From assembly GCA_023132075.1 (NCBI GenBank), contig JAGLYT010000083.1, positions 1 through 6,937 of the forward strand: DNA of 6,937 nucleotides, given 5' to 3'. This document shows positions 1 through 4,907 of this stretch, in pieces. Within the stretch, counting starts at the first letter, position 1. Each line of letters opens with the position of its first letter. The position numbers and the translations under genes were made by a program. The notes beneath the pieces are model-generated. The model was given only the letters and a program-made list of their open reading frames with translations, had not been told where the DNA came from and did not search any database. This DNA comes from JAGLHV01 sp023132075 [NCBI: bacterium]. GTDB taxonomy: Bacteria; CBDUZB01; JAGLHV01.

Positions 1-54
1 TCTTTAATTTTTTCTTTAAATAAGGTTGTTGAGGAAATAGCCAAACAGACATAA
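1..54 (+). CDS. Possible C-terminal end of an upstream gene (partial)
   Basis: Frame 1 is open from the window edge to a TAA at 52-54 and encodes SLIFSLNKVVEEIAKQT. The other two forward frames hit stops within the first 21 bases. The peptide reads like an amphipathic C-terminal helix, as many bacterial proteins have, but 17 residues are too few to name a family. The next gene starts 100 bases downstream on the same strand. This may simply be a chance open stretch. Confidence 0.35.
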   Translation, partial: SLIFSLNKVVEEIAKQT

Positions 55-85
55 TAAATTTTTAAACGTAGTATATACGAGTGGG

Positions 86-99
86 TTGATAAAAAACAA
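86..99. promoter_or_regulatory. Weak FNR/CRP-like inverted repeat upstream of the DnaA-like gene
   Basis: TTGATAAAAAACAA matches the FNR-type consensus TTGAT-N4-ATCAA at 9 of 10 specified positions. It lies 55 bases before the ATG at 155. Its first six bases could also serve as a -35 element (TTGATA), with an AT-rich -10 candidate at about 108-116. A Crp/Fnr-family regulator is encoded in the same window, but no link is shown. In DNA this AT-rich the match could be chance. Confidence 0.2.
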
Positions 100-138
100 T
101 TTAAGTGAAATTTAAATGTTATTACGATTGAAAAAATA

Positions 139-151
139 AAGGGGCAGGTGG
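139..151 (+). promoter_or_regulatory. Ribosome binding site for the MshEN-DnaA fusion gene
   Basis: A purine-rich stretch precedes the ATG at 155. AAGGGG (139-144) sits 10 bases upstream and AGGTGG (146-151) only 3 bases upstream. The first has the better spacing. Together they support the ATG at 155 as the start. Confidence 0.5.
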
Positions 152-154
152 GTT

Positions 155-1639
155 ATGGCTGGAAGATTAAGTGAGATTCTTCAACGTGAAAAGGTTATTT
201 CCGTAGAATCTTTTCAAAGAGCACGGGAAGAGAGCAGGCTACAGGGAGGAATGGATATAGCGTGCTTGATAAACAATGATTATCTAACAGAAGATGGTTT
301 GATCGATTTTTTGAAAAAAAAATATAACTATGTTTATTTTGACTTAGGAAAGCATAAAATAGAAAATGATCTTATAAAACAAATTCCGGCTGGTATCGCA
401 AGAAGGTTTTTTGTCGTCCCTATTGCTAAGACAAATAATATACTTGCTGTAGCTATGCTGGACCCCGTAAGTGATGAAGTTATTGAAAATTTGAAAAAAA
501 TAACGGATTATTCCATTTTGCCTTTTATAAGCCGGAAAAAAGATATTGAAAAAGTTCTTTATTATCAATACGTTTCAGCCCCCGAATTTGTCGAAGATAA
601 AGGCAATGCGAATATTGCTTCAGATGAAAAAGGATTACCTTTAATGAAGAAATTCGTTTTTGATAATTTTATAATAGGGAGTGGAAACAGTTTTACCTAC
701 GCAGTGGCGGTGGCAGTAGCTAAATTTCCCGGAGGCAAATATAATCCCTTGTTTATTTACAGTCATACGGGATTAGGTAAAACGCATTTAGTAAATGCTA
801 TAGGTAATCATTTAATTGCAAACAATCCTTCGATGAAAGTTTTTTATATTAACACGGAACGGTTTGTTAAAGATATTGTTAATGCAATAAAGAATAACAC
901 TGTAGATGAATTACATAGCAGATACAGGGAAAATGATGTTTTTTTAATAGATGATATTCAATTTTTAATTGGCAAAGAAAGAGCGCAGGAAGAGTTTTTT
1001 CATACTTTTAATGCTTTATCTCAATCTAACAAACAAATTATAGTTACCAGTGATCGTCCTCCCGTAGAATTTAAAAACATTGAAGAACGGTTAAAAACAA
1101 GATTGGCGGGGGGGATAATAACAGATATTCAGCCGCCGGATTTAGAAACCAGGGTAGCTATTTTAAAAAAGAAACTTAGCTTAAAGGAAAATAAAATTAT
1201 TCTTTCCGATGAAGTTATTTTTTTTCTGGCACAAAATATTTCTAATAGTGTAAGGGAATTAGAAGGGGTTTTAAACAGGTTAATTGCGATTTCCCGGTTG
1301 ACATTGAAAGGCGGAGAAATCACTCTTGTTATGGCAAAAGAATTGCTTAAAGATATTTTAGCTTTTACTGAAACAGAGGTGCCTGAAAAAAAGCCGGAAG
1401 TTAAAAATAATGACTTTCAAGTTGCGAAATCTTTTAAACAAAAAATTAAGAATGCCAAAGATTTGCAGGAAATAATGGATATAATTGAAGAAACAGTGAA
1501 TTTTTTGGTTCCGAAAGCAGTTGAAAAACAAAATCAACAGGCATTGGATATGTTAAATGAAGTAAAGAAATTGTTGGGTGAAAAAAATCTACAGGAAGCT
1601 TTTAAATTAATTAATAAATTACAGCAAATGAATTTGTAA
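155..1639 (+). CDS. MshEN domain-DnaA AAA+ fusion protein lacking the DnaA DNA-binding domain
   Basis: A 494-residue cytoplasmic protein, not a normal replication initiator. Residues 1 to about 140 resemble the MshEN/GspE N-terminal domain (T2SSE_N family): two helical repeats (4-27 and 33-56), then an alpha/beta part with IPAGIARRFFVVPI and LAVAMLDPVSDEVI. Residues about 165-400 are a DnaA domain III ATPase: Walker A-like SHTGLGKT (203-210), Walker B VFLIDD (262-267), sensor I TSD (298-300), arginine-finger candidate R316 in ERLKTRL, and sensor II R367 in SVRELEG. The initiator-specific helix region (about 233-257) is also present. The DnaA domain IV helix-turn-helix is missing; residues about 420-494 are a lysine-rich helical tail I do not recognise. 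Walker A is odd, with Ser-His where DnaA has Gly-Gly. A DUF4388 gene follows 86 bases on. By analogy with Hda (DnaA AAA+ without domain IV) it might act on DnaA, but I see no clamp-binding motif. Domain calls are confident; function is inferred. Confidence 0.9.
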   Translation: MAGRLSEILQREKVISVESFQRAREESRLQGGMDIACLINNDYLTEDGLIDFLKKKYNYVYFDLGKHKIENDLIKQIPAGIARRFFVVPIAKTNNILAVAMLDPVSDEVIENLKKITDYSILPFISRKKDIEKVLYYQYVSAPEFVEDKGNANIASDEKGLPLMKKFVFDNFIIGSGNSFTYAVAVAVAKFPGGKYNPLFIYSHTGLGKTHLVNAIGNHLIANNPSMKVFYINTERFVKDIVNAIKNNTVDELHSRYRENDVFLIDDIQFLIGKERAQEEFFHTFNALSQSNKQIIVTSDRPPVEFKNIEERLKTRLAGGIITDIQPPDLETRVAILKKKLSLKENKIILSDEVIFFLAQNISNSVRELEGVLNRLIAISRLTLKGGEITLVMAKELLKDILAFTETEVPEKKPEVKNNDFQVAKSFKQKIKNAKDLQEIMDIIEETVNFLVPKAVEKQNQQALDMLNEVKKLLGEKNLQEAFKLINKLQQMNL

Positions 1640-1725
1640 AAAAGAATATCTGTAAGGTTATTAATACAGGAATAAGTTTAAGGATATTGGATAATATTTT
1701 GAAACGGGAAGAGAGAAAATAAAGA

Positions 1726-2475
1726 GTGATTATTAAAGGCAAATTAAATCCGGTTGATTTGAGTAAGATTTTAAAAACTTTTTCGGAAAACAAAGAAACA
1801 GGTTCTTTGGTTGTTATAAATAGTGATAATAAAATAAAAAAAAGTTTTTATTTTCAGGAAGGAAGTTTGTGTTGGGTTTCTTCTTCCCAAAAAATATCTC
1901 TGGATAGAATAATTTTAGGATTTAAAAAAATTTCCGAGGAGAAAATTAAAAAAGTAATAGAAATCCAGAATAAAACAAATAAATCGCTGGAAGAAATTTT
2001 AATGCAACAAAAAATTCTTTCACAAAGCGAGTTTGTAGAAATTCTTAAGCGTCAGCTTTTGGAAGAAATTTACGATGTATATACATGGGAAGAAGGGTTC
2101 TACGAGTTTAATAGAGAATTTTTATCTGATGAGTTTTTGAAAAAAATAGAAAAGTTACAATTTTTTGTCGATATTGACGATCTAATCAGTAAAGGAAATT
2201 TATGGAATAAAAAGGCAAAAAAATGGAAAAGCAGTATTTTTGCAGAGAAATCTTTAATTTTTACCGTGGTTGAAAAAATAAAATCTCAGATAGGGCTTTT
2301 TTTTGATAGAGAAAAAAAAATAATTCTTTTAATAGACGGAAAGAACAAAAAAGATGAAATAGTCGAAAAAAGCGGTCTGTCAGAGCCGGAAGTGTCTGTG
2401 ATTTTATATGCTTTGGCTTTGAGAGGAATTATATTTTTAAAGAAAGATATTAATGAGTATATATTTTTTGTATAA
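1726..2475 (+). CDS. DUF4388 (PatA N-terminal-like) domain protein
   Basis: A 249-residue protein. An in-frame TAA at 1720-1722 leaves the GTG at 1726 as the only sensible start; a GAGAG 11 bases upstream is a modest ribosome site. Residues 3-55 match the DUF4388 opening: GKLNPVDLSKIL, then TGSLVV, then FYFQEGSLCWVSS. Residues 58-81 and 87-110 form two 24-residue helical repeats, each ending in Gln and separated by 5 residues. WEEGFYEFNRE (121-131) closes the domain in the family's usual way. Residues about 196-240 (IILLIDGKNKKDEIVEKSG, then LYALALRGII) resemble the small winged-helix-like tail common in these proteins. There is no signal peptide or membrane segment. DUF4388 proteins are widespread in signalling and gliding or polarity contexts, mostly without a defined biochemical role. 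Adjacency to the MshEN-DnaA gene suggests they work together, which is inference. Confidence 0.8.
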   Translation: MIIKGKLNPVDLSKILKTFSENKETGSLVVINSDNKIKKSFYFQEGSLCWVSSSQKISLDRIILGFKKISEEKIKKVIEIQNKTNKSLEEILMQQKILSQSEFVEILKRQLLEEIYDVYTWEEGFYEFNREFLSDEFLKKIEKLQFFVDIDDLISKGNLWNKKAKKWKSSIFAEKSLIFTVVEKIKSQIGLFFDREKKIILLIDGKNKKDEIVEKSGLSEPEVSVILYALALRGIIFLKKDINEYIFFV

Positions 2476-2629
2476 CAGAAAGTCCAGCCGGTAATCCTCG
2501 AAATGTTTGTTTGGGTTAGTATAAAAAATTTCTAAAAAGTACCCGCAAGTTTATTTGTATTTAATAATGAACGAACATAGTTATTCTTATAAATAAAATT
2601 AAAGCAAAAATTGCCTAACAAAAAGTTGT

Positions 2630-2664
2630 TTTACACAAGCAGAAAATAAAAATATGTTTATAAT
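2630..2664 (+). promoter_or_regulatory. Tentative sigma-70-type promoter for tldD
   Basis: The 223-base gap after the DUF4388 gene encodes no plausible protein. It contains TTTACA (2630-2635, 5 of 6 to the -35 consensus) and, 17 bases on, TATGTT (2653-2658, 4 of 6 to the -10 consensus). A perfect TATAAT lies at 2659-2664 but is 23 bases from that -35. Either -10 would start transcription about 30 bases before the tldD ATG. The gap suggests that tldD begins a new transcription unit. I see no strong terminator for the preceding gene. Confidence 0.35.
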
Positions 2665-2698
2665 AAAAACCGCTGGAAATTCAAAATATAAAGTGTGA

Positions 2699-4135
2699 AT
2701 GAATTTTATGATTACTCAAAACCTGACCAAGGAATTATTTAAAATTGCCGCAGAAAAAGAAATGGATTTTGCTGATGTTTATGCAGAAAACACACATTCT
2801 ACGAGTGTAATTTGTGAAGAAAATAAAATTGAATATGTTTCTTCCGGTGTAGATAAGGGGGTAGGAATTAGGTTTATAACGGGAGAGGAAACGCTATACG
2901 CAAGTACTAATGATTTTTCCCCTAAAAAACTAAAAGGATTAGTCGTAGAGTTATGCTCATCTTATGAGTTTAAGCGGGAAAAAGAAAGAGGGAAGAAAAA
3001 ATGTTTGGATGTTTTTTCTTACGAACATCTTAATGATGAAAATAACAAATTAAACAACATAAAAAAAATGCCGGATAATATTCCGATGGAAGAAAAGGTT
3101 CAATTGGTTAATTTAGCTAATAATGCAGCAAGAAATATAGATAGCAGGATTAAACAGGTTAAAGTTATTTATAATAATATAATAAAAGAGGTGATAGTTG
3201 CTAATTCTTTCGGTTTATATAATTGCGAGAAAAGAGTGTATACTACTTTTTCAGTAAGAGCGATTGCTTTTGACGGGAAGATTATTCAAACGGGGAGTGA
3301 AACTATCGGAGGATTAGTCGGTTTTGAATTGTTCGATAATTATAACGTAGAAATTTTATCCTGCAGAGCGGCAAAACGGGCGGTAAATTTATTGAGTGCT
3401 CCCGAAGTTCTTGCCGGAAATATGCCTGTGATTTTATCTTCGCAAGCTGGCGGGACGATGATTCATGAAGCAATCGGGCATAGTTTGGAAGCGGATTTAG
3501 TGCAAAAGGGAGTATCCCCTGCTTATGCAGGCAGGAAAGGACAAAAAATAGGATCTGAATTAATTACCGTAATTGATGACCCGACTCTTTTTTCCAAACG
3601 GGGTTCTTATCTTTTTGACGATGAAGGAATACCTGCCAGAAAGAATGTTTTAGTGGAAAACGGTGTCTTGAAAAATTATCTTTACGACCTTTTTAGTGCA
3701 TGGAAAGATAATACAAAATCAACAGGGAATGGCCGGCGTGCTTCCTATCGATTTAAACCTATTCCCCGGATGAGTAATACTTATATTGCTTCGGGGAAAG
3801 AAGATCCTCAGGATATTATTAAAACACAGGAAAAAGGATTATTAGTCAAAAAAATGGGGGGAGGGGAAGTAAACACTGCTAATGGGGATTTTGTTTTTGA
3901 AGTAGAAGAGGGATATGAAATAATTAATGGAAGAGTTGGTGCATTAGTGCGGGGAGCGACTTTAATAGGAAATGGCCCGGAGGTTTTAAATTCAATTGAT
4001 AAAGTGGGAAGAGATTTAGGGTTCAATATAGGTACTTGTGGAAAGGATGGTCAGGGAGTTCCTGTTTCGGATGGTCAGCCGACTTTGCGGATACCTAAAA
4101 TTATAATTGGAGGTACTACAAAAGAAAAAAACTAA
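2699..4135 (+). CDS. tldD: Metalloprotease TldD (TldD/PmbA family)
   Basis: A 478-residue protein, close to the 481 of E. coli TldD. In known systems TldD pairs with TldE (PmbA) in the cytoplasm and trims unfolded peptides, for example microcin B17 leader removal and CcdA degradation. TldD is the catalytic, zinc-binding subunit. The metal motif HEAIGH is at residues 256-261 (H256, E257, H261), following SSQAGGTM. The probable third ligand is C447 in FNIGTCGKDGQGV. Other family landmarks are EADLVQKG (264-271), FDDEG (306-310) and NGRRASYRFKPIPRMSN (344-360). The complete active site argues for TldD over TldE, which lacks the metal motif. The ATG at 2699 has a poor ribosome site, and the ATG at 2708 is an alternative; an in-frame stop at 2696-2698 excludes earlier starts. 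No tldE/pmbA is adjacent: the next gene is a Crp/Fnr regulator. Confidence 0.93.
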   Translation: MNFMITQNLTKELFKIAAEKEMDFADVYAENTHSTSVICEENKIEYVSSGVDKGVGIRFITGEETLYASTNDFSPKKLKGLVVELCSSYEFKREKERGKKKCLDVFSYEHLNDENNKLNNIKKMPDNIPMEEKVQLVNLANNAARNIDSRIKQVKVIYNNIIKEVIVANSFGLYNCEKRVYTTFSVRAIAFDGKIIQTGSETIGGLVGFELFDNYNVEILSCRAAKRAVNLLSAPEVLAGNMPVILSSQAGGTMIHEAIGHSLEADLVQKGVSPAYAGRKGQKIGSELITVIDDPTLFSKRGSYLFDDEGIPARKNVLVENGVLKNYLYDLFSAWKDNTKSTGNGRRASYRFKPIPRMSNTYIASGKEDPQDIIKTQEKGLLVKKMGGGEVNTANGDFVFEVEEGYEIINGRVGALVRGATLIGNGPEVLNSIDKVGRDLGFNIGTCGKDGQGVPVSDGQPTLRIPKIIIGGTTKEKN

Positions 4136-4196
4136 ACCGGTAATATTTTGAAAAGAATTCAGCGAAAGAACTTTTTTTAAAATCAGTTTCATTTAT

Positions 4197-4200
4197 GGAG
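4197..4200 (+). promoter_or_regulatory. Shine-Dalgarno that decides the Crp/Fnr gene start
   Basis: GGAG at 4197-4200 lies 6 bases before the ATG at 4207. It overlaps the alternative ATG at 4195, which has no ribosome site of its own. Translation is therefore more likely to begin at 4207. Confidence 0.55.
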
Positions 4201-4206
4201 AAAAAA

Positions 4207-4887
4207 ATGGACAAAATTAAATTGTTAAAAAAAGTAGGGCTTTTTTTTAGGCTTTCCTCTAAGAATCTAAATAAAATAGCTAAAATATCGTACATACAAA
4301 ATTACAAAAAAGAAGAAGATATTTTTTCCGAAGGGGATGAAGGGGATAAATTATATATTGTAATTTCCGGCTTGATTAAAATTTTTAAAATTTCTTCGGG
4401 AGAAAGAATAAAAACACTGGCATTATTAAAGAAAGGTGATTTTTTTGGTGAAATGGCTATTCTGGATAAAGAGCTGCGTTCAGCTACTGCTCAGGCAATG
4501 GAAGATACTGAAATGATGGTAATAGATAATAAGTCTTTTAGATTATTGCTCAAAGACAATTCGGGGATGCTTTTTAATATGATAGAAACGCTGTGTTTTC
4601 GGTTGCGTGAAGCGAATAAACAAATACAGATAATGACTTTTCAAAATATAATGGGGCGGACTGCAGCGGCCCTTTTGAATTTAGCGGCCAGGTCCGGGGA
4701 AAAAACCCAAAAGGGAATAAAAATTAATATGGAAATAACCCACCAGGAATTAGCCAATTTAGTTGGAACTGCCAGGGAAATTATTACTAAGGTTTTGAGC
4801 AGTTTTAAAAGAAATGGGTATCTTATTATCGATGATCACTATATAACTATTATTGACAAAGAAAAACTGAAAGAGGTAATTTGTTAG
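4207..4887 (+). CDS. Crp/Fnr-family transcriptional regulator
   Basis: A 226-residue one-component regulator (230 if started at the ATG at 4195). Residues about 5-125 are a cyclic-nucleotide-binding beta barrel: EGDEGDKLYIVISGLIKIF, then GDFFGEMAILDKELRSATA. FGE (80-82) and RSA (91-93) keep the residues that bind the cAMP ribose-phosphate in CRP, so a nucleotide effector is possible, but many relatives keep this motif without known ligands. A long dimer helix (about 122-145) follows. The winged helix is at about 175-225, with recognition helix GTAREIITKVLSSFKR. That helix reads RExxxK where E. coli CRP has RExxxR. There is no N-terminal cysteine cluster, so it is not a classic FNR iron-sulfur sensor. 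It starts 71 bases after tldD and ends 20 bases before polA, so it may be co-transcribed with either. Its targets cannot be read from the sequence. Confidence 0.9.
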   Translation: MDKIKLLKKVGLFFRLSSKNLNKIAKISYIQNYKKEEDIFSEGDEGDKLYIVISGLIKIFKISSGERIKTLALLKKGDFFGEMAILDKELRSATAQAMEDTEMMVIDNKSFRLLLKDNSGMLFNMIETLCFRLREANKQIQIMTFQNIMGRTAAALLNLAARSGEKTQKGIKINMEITHQELANLVGTAREIITKVLSSFKRNGYLIIDDHYITIIDKEKLKEVIC

Positions 4888-4907
4888 GGGACGCCTGTTT
4901 GGAAATA

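Noticed and set aside
1-154. Replication origin next to the DnaA-like gene
   Set aside because: The gene lacks domain IV, there is no dnaN neighbour, and I see no cluster of TTATNCACA boxes or a clear unwinding element.
344-568. Open reading frame on the minus strand inside the MshEN-DnaA gene, with similar ones at 1129-1323, 1611-1793, 3808-4026, 4759-4947 and 5066-5308
   Set aside because: Each overlaps a well-supported + strand gene (1611-1793 bridges two), and the translations show no recognisable motifs. They are antisense shadows.
1650-1669. Small hairpin CTGTA-N10-TACAG between the first two genes
   Set aside because: Only five pairs, a long loop and no following T-run, so it is neither a credible terminator nor a known regulatory fold.
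2617-2632. Hairpin AACAA-AAAG-TTGTT in the gap before tldD
   Set aside because: A five-pair stem with one G-C pair is too weak for a terminator, and such structures are common in AT-rich DNA.
2476-2698. Hidden small gene, tRNA or riboswitch in the 223-base gap
   Set aside because: Forward frames give peptides of only about 9-10 residues, and I see no tRNA T-loop or cloverleaf and no recognised riboswitch core.
2629-2702. Two near-DnaA boxes, TTTTACACA at 2629-2637 and TGTGAATGA at 2694-2702, flanking the tldD promoter region
   Set aside because: Each has one mismatch to the 9-mer. Several such matches are expected by chance in a window of this size on both strands.
1692-4153. Shared TAATATTTTGAAA at 1692-1704 and 4141-4153, upstream of the DUF4388 and Crp/Fnr genes
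   Set aside because: A 13-base exact match of mostly A and T is about what chance gives in 7 kb of AT-rich DNA, and the distances to the two starts differ.
4195-4206. ATG at 4195 as the Crp/Fnr start
   Set aside because: It lacks a ribosome site, and its own bases form the GGAG that is well spaced for the ATG at 4207. It remains possible.
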